A stretch of DNA of 64,000 bases from contig JBNKWI010000002.1 in the NCBI GenBank assembly GCA_050299695.1, positions 1-64,000 on the forward strand, in the 5' to 3' direction. The notes below the pieces were generated by a model. That model worked only from the letters and a program-made list of their open reading frames with translations. It did not search any database and was not told where the DNA came from. How positions within the stretch are numbered: the stretch's first letter is position 1; every line of letters begins with the position of its first letter. Positions 17,333 to 25,745 of this stretch are shown here, piece by piece. A program made the position numbers and the translations under genes. This stretch comes from Ovoidimarina sp050299695. GTDB lineage: Bacteria > Pseudomonadota > Alphaproteobacteria > Rhodobacterales > Rhodobacteraceae.

Positions 17333-18043
17333 ATGCGCTGGCTGAGGCCCCTTTCCGCCCTTCTCGGTACAATCGTTGTCGCGGCCCTGGTCGCGGCGGC
17401 GGCCATGCTCCTCCCGGGCACACCCCTGCCCGACGAATGGAACCCGGCCCGCCCGCTCGACATCTCCGCGCCGCCCACGCCGGTCACCCGTCTGAAACTG
17501 CGCCGGGCGCAGGAGGGCGCCGCCTGTCTCGCGGCGCTTCGGACCGGCAATGCCGCCTTCGCGCCGATGCCCGACCTCCTGGTGTCCGACCAGTGCCATA
17601 TCACTGACCGGGTCCGCCTGACAGGGATCGACGGCGTCGCCCTCGACCCGGTGGAAACCCGCTGCGCCATCGCGCTGCGGCTCGCGCTCTGGGAACGGCA
17701 CGGACTCGCGCCCGCGGCGCAGGACGTCTTCGGCACCGGCCTCGCGCGGATCCACCATTTCTCGAGCTACAATTGCCGCCAGATCCGCACGTCCGGCGGC
17801 TCCGGCGGAAGGATGAGCACCCATGCCACCGCCGACGCGATCGACATTTCCGGCGTGACCCTGACGGACGGCCGCCGGATCACGCTCAAGGCCGATTGGG
17901 GCCAGGGCCAGGCGGGCGTCTTTCTCGACCGCGCCCAGGCGAGCGCCTGCACCTGGTTCGCAACCGCGCTGGGCCCGCGCTACAACGCGCTCCATGCCGA
18001 CCATTTCCACCTGCAGTCGCGCGGCTGGGGGCTCTGCCGCTGA
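17333..18043 (+). CDS. Extensin-like family exported protein
   Basis: A 236-aa protein with an N-terminal membrane/signal segment (residues 7-28) and an extensin-like C-terminal domain from about 65. This domain shares the metallopeptidase M15-like zinc motif, visible here as STHATADAIDI (HxxxxxxD) and the distal HADHFHL. Six or so cysteines suggest periplasmic disulfides. It follows ahcY by 21 bases and probably shares its transcript. A cell-wall role is inferred from the fold; no substrate is established. Confidence 0.85.
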   Translation: MRWLRPLSALLGTIVVAALVAAAAMLLPGTPLPDEWNPARPLDISAPPTPVTRLKLRRAQEGAACLAALRTGNAAFAPMPDLLVSDQCHITDRVRLTGIDGVALDPVETRCAIALRLALWERHGLAPAAQDVFGTGLARIHHFSSYNCRQIRTSGGSGGRMSTHATADAIDISGVTLTDGRRITLKADWGQGQAGVFLDRAQASACTWFATALGPRYNALHADHFHLQSRGWGLCR

Positions 18044-18167
18044 TTTGGTGAAAATCCGCGGCGCTTTCCGTTTCGTGGAATCGGGCCTCCGTGCTAGTCA
18101 CTCCGCAAGCCGACCAGGATGGTCCGGACCTTCTGATAGACGCGCGTGAGGGGAAACACGTGGGAAA

Positions 18168-18199
18168 GTGGAGGGTTCCGAGGGGTCGGGACCCTCCAC
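18168..18199 (+). terminator. Terminator-like hairpin downstream of ahcY operon
   Basis: A 12-bp stem (18168-18179 with 18188-18199, one G-U pair) closes an 8-base loop and is followed by a short T run (cttttc, 18201-18206). It lies 124 bases after the extensin gene. Gap 18044-18327 has no gene; the distance and strong fold also allow a small RNA ending here. Confidence 0.5.
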
Positions 18200-18327
18200 G
18201 CTTTTCATGCATCGCGTTCTCGACGAAGCGAGTCCGGCCGCCGCAGGCAAGGGAGCCTTGCCCCGTCGCGCCTGTTCCAGGCGCTCACCCCCAGGATTTC
18301 AGGACCCAAAGACGCGCGGATGCGGTT

Positions 18328-18741
18328 CTAGAGCCCGCCCATCCGGCAGATCGTCTGCCATTCGGTGTCGGTCACCGGCTGCACCGAGAGCCTTGTGTTG
18401 TTGACGAGGACCATTTCCGAGAGCGCCGGCTCGGCCTTGCACATCTCCAGCGTCACCGGCGTTGGCAGCGGTTCGATGGCCCTGAGGTCCACGCACTCCC
18501 AGCGCGCATCCTCGGTGGTGCTGTCGGGATGCGCGGTGGCGATCACCTCGACGATGCCGACCACCGCCTTTTCGGTCTGCGAATGGTAGAAGAAGCCGCG
18601 GTCGCCCACCGCCATCGCCCGCATGTTGTTGCGGGCCTGGTAGTTGCGGACCCCGTCCCATTCCTGGCCCGCCGCGCCCCTGGCCACCTGGTCGTCCCAG
18701 CTCCAGGTCGACGGTTCGGATTTGAACAACCAATAGGCCAT
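18328..18741 (-). CDS. EVE-domain protein
   Basis: A 137-aa single-domain EVE protein (PUA-like fold). Characteristic are MAYWLFKSEPSTWSWDDQ at the N-terminus, WDGVRNYQARNNMRAM, and VGDRGFFYHSQ. EVE domains of this fold bind modified bases in nucleic acids. The ATG at 18741 follows a G-rich ribosome site; a GTG six bases upstream is possible. It is on the same strand as gpsA and starts 26 bases after it, so it may be the last gene of a tsaD-gpsA-EVE transcript. Confidence 0.9.
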   Translation of the reverse strand: MAYWLFKSEPSTWSWDDQVARGAAGQEWDGVRNYQARNNMRAMAVGDRGFFYHSQTEKAVVGIVEVIATAHPDSTTEDARWECVDLRAIEPLPTPVTLEMCKAEPALSEMVLVNNTRLSVQPVTDTEWQTICRMGGL

Positions 18742-18766
18742 CGGCACCCCCCTCTTTCCCCGCGTT

Positions 18767-19717
18767 CTACTCGGTCCGGAGCGGCCGCGCGAGCAGGATG
18801 TCTCGCGCCTCCTCGACCGTCAGCCGCCCGGCCGTCACCGCCGCCACCATCCGGGTAAGCGGGGCGTCGATCCCCTTTTCGGCGGCGAGCCGCGCCACCG
18901 CCTCTGCCGTGGCGATCCCCTCGATGGTGCCCTTGCCCGGCGGCAATCCGGCGCCCAGAGCGAGACCGGCCGCGTAGTTGCGAGACTTTTCCGAAGTCGC
19001 CGTCAGCACCAGATCGCCCAGCCCCGAGAGGCCGGTGAGCGTGGCCGGATCGGCGCCCAGCGCCCTGGCGATCCGCTGCATCTCGGCGAATCCGCGGGTG
19101 ACGACCGAGGCCCGCGCGCTTTCGCCGAGCCCCGCGCCCATGGTCACCCCGGCGGCCAGCGCCACCACGTTCTTGAGCGCCCCGCCGAGTTCCGCGCCGA
19201 TCACGTCGAAGGCGAGATAGAGCCGAAGCGCCTCGCGCGAAAGCGCGGCTTGGAGCCGCGCGCCGCCCGCTTCGTCGGCACAGGCGAGGGTCAGCGCGGT
19301 GGGGAGCCCGCGCGCGATGTCGACGGCGAAGCTCGGACCGGTGAGCACGGCGGGGAGCGCTTTCGGGCAGGCCTCGGCGATCAGCGCGGTCGGACCGCGC
19401 CCGCTGGCGAGATCGACGCCCTTGCAACAGGCGACCAGCGCCCTGCCATCGAGCGCCGTCGCCTGCGTCGCGAGGGCTCCCGCCAGCGCCTGCATCGGCA
19501 CGGCGAGGAGCACGGTTTCGGCATCGGGCAACTCCGGCGCGACCGTCAGGCCCGGCGGAAACGCCACGCCCGGCAGGTAGCGCGCATTCTCGCGGGCCGC
19601 GTCCATCGCCGCCGCGCCCTCCCGCGCGACGAGCGTCACCGATCCGCCATCGCGCGCCAGCGCCACGGCCAAGGCGGTACCGAAGGCGCCGGCGCCGAGA
19701 ACCGCGATGCCGGTCAC
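18767..19717 (-). CDS. gpsA: Glycerol-3-phosphate dehydrogenase [NAD(P)+] GpsA
   Basis: GpsA (316 aa) reduces dihydroxyacetone phosphate to sn-glycerol-3-phosphate for phospholipid synthesis. The Rossmann motif GAGAFGTALA opens the protein; LTGPSFAVDIARGLPTA and the catalytic-lysine region GGALKNVVALAAG follow. The start codon is GTG at 19717, overlapping the tsaD stop (GTGA), which implies translational coupling. Confidence 0.95.
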   Translation of the reverse strand: MTGIAVLGAGAFGTALAVALARDGGSVTLVAREGAAAMDAARENARYLPGVAFPPGLTVAPELPDAETVLLAVPMQALAGALATQATALDGRALVACCKGVDLASGRGPTALIAEACPKALPAVLTGPSFAVDIARGLPTALTLACADEAGGARLQAALSREALRLYLAFDVIGAELGGALKNVVALAAGVTMGAGLGESARASVVTRGFAEMQRIARALGADPATLTGLSGLGDLVLTATSEKSRNYAAGLALGAGLPPGKGTIEGIATAEAVARLAAEKGIDAPLTRMVAAVTAGRLTVEEARDILLARPLRTE

Positions 19718-20802
19718 GCCTTGGCGCCTTTCTTGCCGGCGCCGAGGAGCGGGGCCTGACCCGTGTCGAGCGGCCAGCGTGGCCGGGCCGCGAGGGTCAT
19801 GTCGCTCCGATGCCCCGCTTTGAAAAGCTCGAGACCGGCCCAGGCGATCATCGCGGCGTTGTCGGTGCAGAGCGCCAGGGGCGGCGCGACGAACGAGAGG
19901 CCCGCTTCGACCGAAACAGTCTCTAACGCGGACCGAATCGCGGAATTCGCGGCCACGCCTCCGGCCACGGCCAGGGCCGGAACGGAGGGCGCCTCCTCGA
20001 GATAGAGCGCCACCGCCCGGCGCGACTTTTCGGCCAGGACGTCGCGCACCGCCGCCTGGAACCCGGCGCAGAGATCGGCGCGGGCAACCTCGGTCAGCCC
20101 GCCCGCCTCGGCGACGCAGGCGTCGCGCGCCCGGAGCACCGCCGTCTTCAGCCCGGAAAACGAGAGGTCGCAGCCGGGCCGGTCGAGGAGCGGCCGTGGC
20201 AAGGCGAAGCGCGCGGGATCGCCGGCGCGCGCCGCCTGCTCAACCGAAGGGCCGCCCGGTTGCGGCAGGCCGAGGATCCGCGCGGTCTTGTCGAAAGCCT
20301 CGCCCGGCGCGTCGTCGATGGTTCCGCCGAGCCGGGTGAAGTCGTCGGGCCCGCGCACCACGAGGAACTGACAATGCCCACCCGAGACGAGGAGCATGAG
20401 GTACGGATAGGGAAGGTCGTCGGTCAGCCGCGGGGTCAGCGCGTGGCCGGCGAGGTGATTCACTCCGACGAGCGGCAGCCCGGCCCCGGCGGCGAGCCCC
20501 TTGGCGAACATAACACCCGAGAGCACACCGCCGATGAGCCCCGGCCCGGCCGAGACGGCCACCGCGTCGATCCCGGCCAGCCCGATCCCGGCCTTGGCGA
20601 GCGCCTCTTCCGTCACCGTGTCGATCCGCTCGGCATGGGCGCGCGCGGCGATCTCGGGCACCACGCCGCCATAGGCGTCGTGCAACGAGCCCTGGCCGAC
20701 CACCACCGAGGACAGGATCCGGTCGCCCGGCGCGCCCTCGCGCAGAACCGCCGCCGCCGTGTCGTCGCAGGTGCTTTCGAGGCCGAGAATCGTGAGCGTC
20801 AT
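19714..20802 (-). CDS. tsaD: TsaD, tRNA N6-threonylcarbamoyladenosine transferase
   Basis: TsaD (362 aa) transfers the threonylcarbamoyl group to A37 of tRNA, acting with TsaE (8201-8683). The N-terminal signature ILGLESTCDDTAAA, the metal-binding NHLAGHAL motif (HxxxH), and LLVSGGHCQFLV are visible. The ATG at 20802 is chosen over an upstream frame because homologs begin MTLTILGLESTCD. It is divergent from hemD with a 71-base gap. Confidence 0.96.
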   Translation of the reverse strand: MTLTILGLESTCDDTAAAVLREGAPGDRILSSVVVGQGSLHDAYGGVVPEIAARAHAERIDTVTEEALAKAGIGLAGIDAVAVSAGPGLIGGVLSGVMFAKGLAAGAGLPLVGVNHLAGHALTPRLTDDLPYPYLMLLVSGGHCQFLVVRGPDDFTRLGGTIDDAPGEAFDKTARILGLPQPGGPSVEQAARAGDPARFALPRPLLDRPGCDLSFSGLKTAVLRARDACVAEAGGLTEVARADLCAGFQAAVRDVLAEKSRRAVALYLEEAPSVPALAVAGGVAANSAIRSALETVSVEAGLSFVAPPLALCTDNAAMIAWAGLELFKAGHRSDMTLAARPRWPLDTGQAPLLGAGKKGAKA

Positions 20803-20873
20803 CGCCTGGCCGTTGCCTGGAGGTCCGTCGGCAGGTAACACCGGGCGATCCGGCGCACAACCGCGAGGCCCCG

Positions 20874-21587
20874 ATGGCGGCTGCCCCCCTGGTGATCCTG
20901 ACCCGGCCCGAACATGCCGCGCGCCGTTTCGCGGCGCTTCTGGAGCCGGCCCTTGCCGGCCGCGCGGAGGTGCTGATCGCGCCGATCCTCGATATCGTGC
21001 CCGAACCGATGGAGGGCGACTTTTCCCAGTATCAGACCCTGATTTTTACCTCGTCGAATGCCGTCGCCATGCTCGCGGGCCGCTCCGATCTTGCGGGAAA
21101 GCCGGCCTTCTGTGTCGGCGACCGGACCGCTGAAGAGGCAGCGCAGGCCGGGTTCGATGCGGTCTCCGCCGGGGGCGACGCCGCGGCGCTGGAGACGAAG
21201 CTGCTCGACGCGCCGCCACCCGGCCCCTGGCTCCACCCGACCGGCACGCATCAGCGCGTGGATCTCGCCCGGCGCCTGACCGAGGCGGGGCACCGGACCG
21301 ACAGCGTGGTCGTCTACCGGCAGGAGGGGCGCCCGCTTTCGGTGGCCGCCTTGAATGCGCTCCGGGAGCGCGAAACCGTGCTGCCGGTCTTCTCGCCGCG
21401 AAGCTCGGCGCTCCTCTCCGAAGCGCTGCCGAGGGGCGCGGTCCCGCCCCTCGTCGTCGCGATCAGCGCCGCCGCGGCGAATGCATGGGCCGCCCCTGCC
21501 CACGACATTCGCGTTGCGCCCAATCCGGATGCAGCCTCGGTCGCCGCGACGATCCGCGCCGCGCTGGATCCGGACTCGGCTTGTTGA
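20874..21587 (+). CDS. hemD: Uroporphyrinogen-III synthase HemD
   Basis: A 237-aa HemD-type protein that cyclises hydroxymethylbilane to uroporphyrinogen III. Family hallmarks are ILTRPEHAARRFAALLE at the N-terminus, TSSNAV near residue 60, and FSPRSSALLSEAL in the second domain. HemD is poorly conserved, but operon position before a COG4223 protein and HemY supports it. The hemC gene that often accompanies hemD is not in this window. Confidence 0.9.
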   Translation: MAAAPLVILTRPEHAARRFAALLEPALAGRAEVLIAPILDIVPEPMEGDFSQYQTLIFTSSNAVAMLAGRSDLAGKPAFCVGDRTAEEAAQAGFDAVSAGGDAAALETKLLDAPPPGPWLHPTGTHQRVDLARRLTEAGHRTDSVVVYRQEGRPLSVAALNALRERETVLPVFSPRSSALLSEALPRGAVPPLVVAISAAAANAWAAPAHDIRVAPNPDAASVAATIRAALDPDSAC

Positions 21588-21665
21588 CCCGCGCCGGGGA
21601 GTCTAGGCTCGCCCCATAAGCCGGTGCGATCGACGCCGGAATTGCTGCCTGGGAGGGTCGGGAAT

Positions 21666-23021
21666 TTGGCCCGTTCGCGAAGATCCAAAGACAAGCCCGA
21701 AACGCCGGCCGACGCGGTTGCGGAGGAGCAGGTGGTGCCGGAGGAGAAGCTAGAGGCCGCCTCCGAGGAGCCGCCGGCCGAAACGCCACCCGACGAAGAG
21801 GGTCCGGTCGAGCCGGACCAGGCCGGCGAGGAGACTGCCGCGGAAGTCGCGGAAACGGCGGAGGCGTCCGACGCGGAAATCGCGGCAGACGCGCCCGAGG
21901 CCGAAATCCTTGCAGAGGCCGTTTCAGGGGAACCGGCCGAAACCGCCGAGGAACGACCCGCCGCGCCAGTTCTCGCCGCGCCGCCCCCGCCCCCGCCGTC
22001 GCGCTCCGGCCTCGCCGGGGCGGCCCTTCTCGTTGCCGGTGGCGTCGCCGCCGCGCTGATCGGCTTCTTCGCCGCCCGCTATCTGGACGAGCGCGCCGCG
22101 CAGCAGGCGACCGGGCCGACACCCGCCGAGAACGCAACCGCGCTCGCCGACCAGTCCGCCCGGCTCGACGCCCTGAAATCCATGCTCGACGAGCTCGCCG
22201 CCCGCGATGTCGGCCCCGAGATCGCCGCCTCGGTGGATCCGCTGCGAGCCGATCTCGACAGCGCCTTGGCCGACACGACGACGCGGCTCGACAAGATCGC
22301 CGGCGACCTCTCGGGCCTGACCGACCAGGTCGAGACGCTGGCGATGCGCCCGGTCGCGACGGGCATCAGCCCGGACGCCTTCGACGATGCGCTGAAGGCG
22401 TTTCGCGCCGATCTCGACAAGGCGATTTCCGAGGCGAACAAGGCCGTGGCCGACGCCCAGGCCGAGATCACCGAGGCCCGTGCCACGGCGAAGCAGATCT
22501 CCGACGAGGCGTTCAAGTCCGAACAGGCCTCCATCGCCCGCGCCGCCTGGAGCCAGGTCGCCGCCGCCATCGACGCGGGCACGCCCTATGCCGAGCCGCT
22601 CGCCGAGGCCGAAGCGGCGCTGTCCGGGCCGGTTCCGGACGTGGTCGCGCAGAACGCGGAGAAGGGCGTGCCGTCCCTCGCCGCGCTTCAGGACAGCTTC
22701 CCCGACGCGGCCCGCAAGGCGCTCGACGCCTCGATCCGGGCCGATACTGGCGACGGCACCTTCGACAAGATCGCGGCATTCGTCCGGGTGCAGTCCGGCG
22801 CCCGGTCGCTGACGCCGCAGGAGGGGGACGACCCCGACGCGGTGCTGTCGCGGGCCGAGGCGGCGCTCCAGGCGGGCGACCTCGACGCGACACTCGCCGA
22901 ACTCGCCGCCCTGCCCGATGCGGGGCAAACCGCCATGGCCGGCTGGCGCGACGCGGCGGACACGCGGGTCGCCGCGCTGAAGGCGGCCAGGGATCTCGCG
23001 CAGCAAGTCGAAACGGAATGA
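21666..23021 (+). CDS. COG4223/mitofilin-like membrane protein
   Basis: An acidic, low-complexity N-terminal region (residues 15-110, rich in Glu, Ala and Pro) precedes one membrane helix (GLAGAALLVAGGVAAALIGF) and a long periplasmic coiled coil, then a C-terminal domain resembling the bacterial mitofilin (Mic60) region. The TTG at 21666 has GGGAGG nine bases upstream and is preferred over GTG at 21624. The gene sits between hemD and hemY, a conserved alphaproteobacterial order. Alphaproteobacterial Mic60 homologs help shape intracytoplasmic membranes; that role here is inference. Confidence 0.82.
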   Translation: MARSRRSKDKPETPADAVAEEQVVPEEKLEAASEEPPAETPPDEEGPVEPDQAGEETAAEVAETAEASDAEIAADAPEAEILAEAVSGEPAETAEERPAAPVLAAPPPPPPSRSGLAGAALLVAGGVAAALIGFFAARYLDERAAQQATGPTPAENATALADQSARLDALKSMLDELAARDVGPEIAASVDPLRADLDSALADTTTRLDKIAGDLSGLTDQVETLAMRPVATGISPDAFDDALKAFRADLDKAISEANKAVADAQAEITEARATAKQISDEAFKSEQASIARAAWSQVAAAIDAGTPYAEPLAEAEAALSGPVPDVVAQNAEKGVPSLAALQDSFPDAARKALDASIRADTGDGTFDKIAAFVRVQSGARSLTPQEGDDPDAVLSRAEAALQAGDLDATLAELAALPDAGQTAMAGWRDAADTRVAALKAARDLAQQVETE

Positions 23022-23031
23022 GGGGACTCCC

Positions 23032-24621
23032 ATGCTCTGGTCACTGATCAAGATCGTCCTCTTCATCGCGGCGATCGCGCTTCTCACGCTCGGCGCCGAG
23101 CAGCTGATGCAGACCTCGGGCGGCGTCCGCGTTGCAGTCGGCAATATCGAATTCAACCTCGGACCGCTCCAGGCGGTGATCGCGCTCCTTCTGCTGGCGG
23201 CGGTGATCTGGCTGGGGCTGAAACTCATCGGGCTCCTCGTGGCGACGCTGAAATTCGTCAGCGGCGACGAGACCGCGCTGTCGCGCTGGTGGAGCCGGAG
23301 CCGCGAGCGCAAGGGCTTCGAGGCGCTGGCCGAGGGGCTGATGGCGCTCGCCTCGGGCGAATCCCGTGCCGCGATGGCCAAGGCGCAGAAGGCCGAGCGC
23401 TATCTGAAGCGGCCCGAGCTCACCAACCTGATCACCGCCCAGGCGGCCGAGATGGCCGGCGACACCCGCAAGGCCGAGCAGGTCTACAAGCGGCTCCTGC
23501 AGGACGACCGCACCCGCTTCGTCGGGGTGCGCGGGATCATGAAGCAGAAGCTCCTCGAGGGCGATACCGACACCGCGATGAGGCTCGCCGAGAAGGCCTT
23601 TGCGCTGAAGCCCCGGCACGAGGAGACCCAGGACGTGCTCCTGCGGCTTCAGGCCGACAAGGGCGACTGGGCCGGCGCGCGCAAGACGCTGGGCGCAAAG
23701 CTGAAATACGGCCACCTGCCGCGCGACGTGCATCGCCGCCGCGACGCGGTGCTGGCGCTGGGCGAGGCGAAAAGCATCGTCGAGGAGGGCAAGTCGATCG
23801 AGGCCCGAGAGGCGGCGATCCTCGCCAACAAGCTCTCGCCCGACCTGGTACCCGCCGCCGTCATGGCCGCGCGCGGCTATGTCGAGCAGGGCCAGAAGCG
23901 CTATGCGACGCGGGTGATCTCCAAGGCCTGGACCGTGCGCCCGCATCCGGACCTCGCCGCCGCCTTCGCCGGTATCGAGCCCGACGAGAAACCGCTCGAC
24001 CGGCTGCGCCGCTTCCAGGCGCTGACCAAGCAGCACCAGGGCGACCCGGAGTCGAAGATGCTCCGCGCCGAGCTGTTCATCGCCGCCGAACGCTATGGCG
24101 ATGCGCGCGAGGCGATGGGCGATCTGGCCGAGAAGGATCCGACCGCCCGCTCGCTCACCATCATGGCCGCGATCGAACGCGGCGAGGGCGCGCCCGACCG
24201 CGAGGTGAAGGCCTGGCTCGCCCGTGCCGTCTCGGCCTCGCGGGGGCCGCAATGGGTCTGCGACAATTGCCACAACATCCCGGGCTCCTGGACGCCCGCC
24301 TGTCCGAATTGCGGTGCTTTCGATTCGCTGAGCTGGCGTGTCCCGTCGCAGCAGGTCGAGGCGGCGGCCGGTGCGACCGCGGGCGTGCTGCCGCTGATCG
24401 TCGGCGAGCCGGAGCCGGTGATGGAGGAGGCGCAGGAGGAAATCGAGGACGCGGAGACCGAGGCGCCCGAACCGGAGGAGGTGCTGGAGGAGATCGCGCC
24501 CGAAGAGACAGAGATCCTCGAACCGGAGCGCACCGGCCCGGCCAACCACGACGCCCCGCCGCCGGCCGCCGAGGCGGTGGACGCCGAGATCATGGAAGCC
24601 GCCGAACGCGCCCGAAAATAG
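23032..24621 (+). CDS. hemY: HemY-like TPR membrane protein
   Basis: A 529-aa protein with the HemY N-terminal region: two membrane helices (about 5-22 and 43-68) followed by TPR-type helical repeats to about 395. Near residue 405-430 is a zinc ribbon with four cysteines, WVCDNCHNIPGSWTPACPNC. The tail is acidic and Glu/Pro-rich. Known HemY proteins of this type act in late heme synthesis or transfer, with no proven enzymatic activity. Third gene of the hemD operon, 10 bases after its neighbour. Confidence 0.88.
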   Translation: MLWSLIKIVLFIAAIALLTLGAEQLMQTSGGVRVAVGNIEFNLGPLQAVIALLLLAAVIWLGLKLIGLLVATLKFVSGDETALSRWWSRSRERKGFEALAEGLMALASGESRAAMAKAQKAERYLKRPELTNLITAQAAEMAGDTRKAEQVYKRLLQDDRTRFVGVRGIMKQKLLEGDTDTAMRLAEKAFALKPRHEETQDVLLRLQADKGDWAGARKTLGAKLKYGHLPRDVHRRRDAVLALGEAKSIVEEGKSIEAREAAILANKLSPDLVPAAVMAARGYVEQGQKRYATRVISKAWTVRPHPDLAAAFAGIEPDEKPLDRLRRFQALTKQHQGDPESKMLRAELFIAAERYGDAREAMGDLAEKDPTARSLTIMAAIERGEGAPDREVKAWLARAVSASRGPQWVCDNCHNIPGSWTPACPNCGAFDSLSWRVPSQQVEAAAGATAGVLPLIVGEPEPVMEEAQEEIEDAETEAPEPEEVLEEIAPEETEILEPERTGPANHDAPPPAAEAVDAEIMEAAERARK

Positions 24622-24662
24622 CGCTCGCGCTCGCGGCCAAAGGTTGTTAAGAGGCGCCCGGC

Positions 24663-24738
24663 GCCGGTGTAGCTCAGCTGGTAGAGCACGTCATTCGTAA
24701 TGATGGGGTCGGGGGTTCGAGTCCCTTCACCGGCACCA
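24663..24738 (+). tRNA. tRNA-Thr (anticodon CGT)
   Basis: A 76-base tRNA with genomically encoded CCA. The acceptor stem GCCGGTG pairs with CACCGGC, the D arm is GCTC-AGCTGGTA-GAGC, the anticodon stem CGTCA/TGATG encloses the loop TTCGTAA with anticodon CGT (reads ACG, threonine), and the T arm has TTCGAGT. It marks the left border of the catabolic block that begins at 24774. Confidence 0.96.
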
Positions 24739-24773
24739 GAACCCCAGCGAAAACAGGGGGTTCTGCCACCGCC

Positions 24774-25628
24774 TCAGGTGAACTTCCGGAACAGCTTCGT
24801 GCGGTCGAACGCCGCCTCCAACGCGTCGTTGCGGTCCTTCACCGTCTCCCAGCACGCCTCCTGAAGGGCGGCGATGGCGCATTCGACGAGGAGCAGGAGC
24901 GACAGCGCCGAATCCCAGGCCGACGGCACCGCGATCCGGCAGGCGAAGGTGGCGCGCGCGATGCGGTGGATCGGCGAGCGCCACTGGTCGGTGAACAGCA
25001 CCAGCTCCGCGCCGCGCTCATGCGCCATCTGGCCCATCAGGAGCGTGTTGTTCTCGTAGCGCCGCACGTCGAAGGCGACGAGCACGTCCTCGGGCCCGAA
25101 ATCCATCACGTGATGCGGCCAGGACGCGTCCACCGGGATCAGCTGCACGCCCGGCCGGATCATCTGGAGATGCAGGTAGAAATACCGCGCCACCGTGCCG
25201 GTGATCCGCCCGCCCGCGATATGGATCCGCCGCGCCGGGTCGGCAAGGAGTGCGCTGAAGGCCTCGAACTCGGCGAGGTCCAGCTGGTCGAGCGTGCCGC
25301 GCAGGTTCTCCATGGCCGCCGCCGAGAACCGGCTCAGCATATGCGCCTCGGGGAGCTCGCTGACCCAGGTGCCGCGCTTCGCCACCGGGCCCGAGATCAT
25401 CTCGGACAGCTCGTCGCGCAAGGTCGACTGGAACGGGCCGTATCCGGAAAATCCGAGCTTCTGCACCATCCGCGCCACCGTGGGCGTCGAGACCTCGGCC
25501 TTCTCGGCCAGCTCGGTGATGCTGCCCAGGCCGGAGACTGGGTAATTGTCGAGGATCGCGTCGGCGAGCTGCAATTCGGCCCGGGTCATCTCGGACCGCA
25601 TGGCCTGAATCGCGTCGGCAATGGTCAT
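24774..25628 (-). CDS. MurR/RpiR-family transcriptional regulator
   Basis: A 284-aa regulator with an N-terminal HTH_6 domain (residues 1-77: MTRAELQLADAILDN ... AEVSTPTVARMVQKLGFSGY) and a C-terminal SIS domain (about 125-255) that would bind a phosphosugar-like or related ligand. The ATG at 25628 (MTIADAIQAM) has GGAGAGCG upstream. It is divergent from the N-formylglutamate amidohydrolase-family gene and TRAP transporter, and an inverted repeat lies between them, so it likely controls that operon and itself. Confidence 0.92.
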   Translation of the reverse strand: MTIADAIQAMRSEMTRAELQLADAILDNYPVSGLGSITELAEKAEVSTPTVARMVQKLGFSGYGPFQSTLRDELSEMISGPVAKRGTWVSELPEAHMLSRFSAAAMENLRGTLDQLDLAEFEAFSALLADPARRIHIAGGRITGTVARYFYLHLQMIRPGVQLIPVDASWPHHVMDFGPEDVLVAFDVRRYENNTLLMGQMAHERGAELVLFTDQWRSPIHRIARATFACRIAVPSAWDSALSLLLLVECAIAALQEACWETVKDRNDALEAAFDRTKLFRKFT

Positions 25629-25687
25629 CGGACGCTCTCCCTCCGGCGCTCTTTTGAACAAAACTAAACATCCAACGCGGCGGCGTA

Positions 25688-25711
25688 CAAGAAATTTCAG
25701 TAATTTTCTTG
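25688..25711. promoter_or_regulatory. Inverted repeat, likely RpiR operator, overlapping a -35 element
   Basis: The arms CAAGAAA (25688-25694) and TTTCTTG (25705-25711) are perfect, and the interior continues the symmetry with one mismatch around a CAGT centre. The AT-rich GAAATTT-type half-sites resemble sites of the RpiR family. The right arm overlaps TTGACA (25709-25714), a good -35 match for the rightward operon. Confidence 0.6.
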
Positions 25712-25745
25712 ACATCAACAAGGTGGATGAAGAAGCCTCTTCACC

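Noticed and set aside
15650..18010. Minus-strand open frame of 786 codons opposite ahcY and the extensin gene
   Set aside because: Spans two well-supported genes and reads as low-complexity His/Arg/Asp sequence.
24663..24738. tRNA-Thr as an integration site of a genomic island starting at 24774
   Set aside because: No integrase gene and no repeat of the tRNA 3' end was seen further right in the window.
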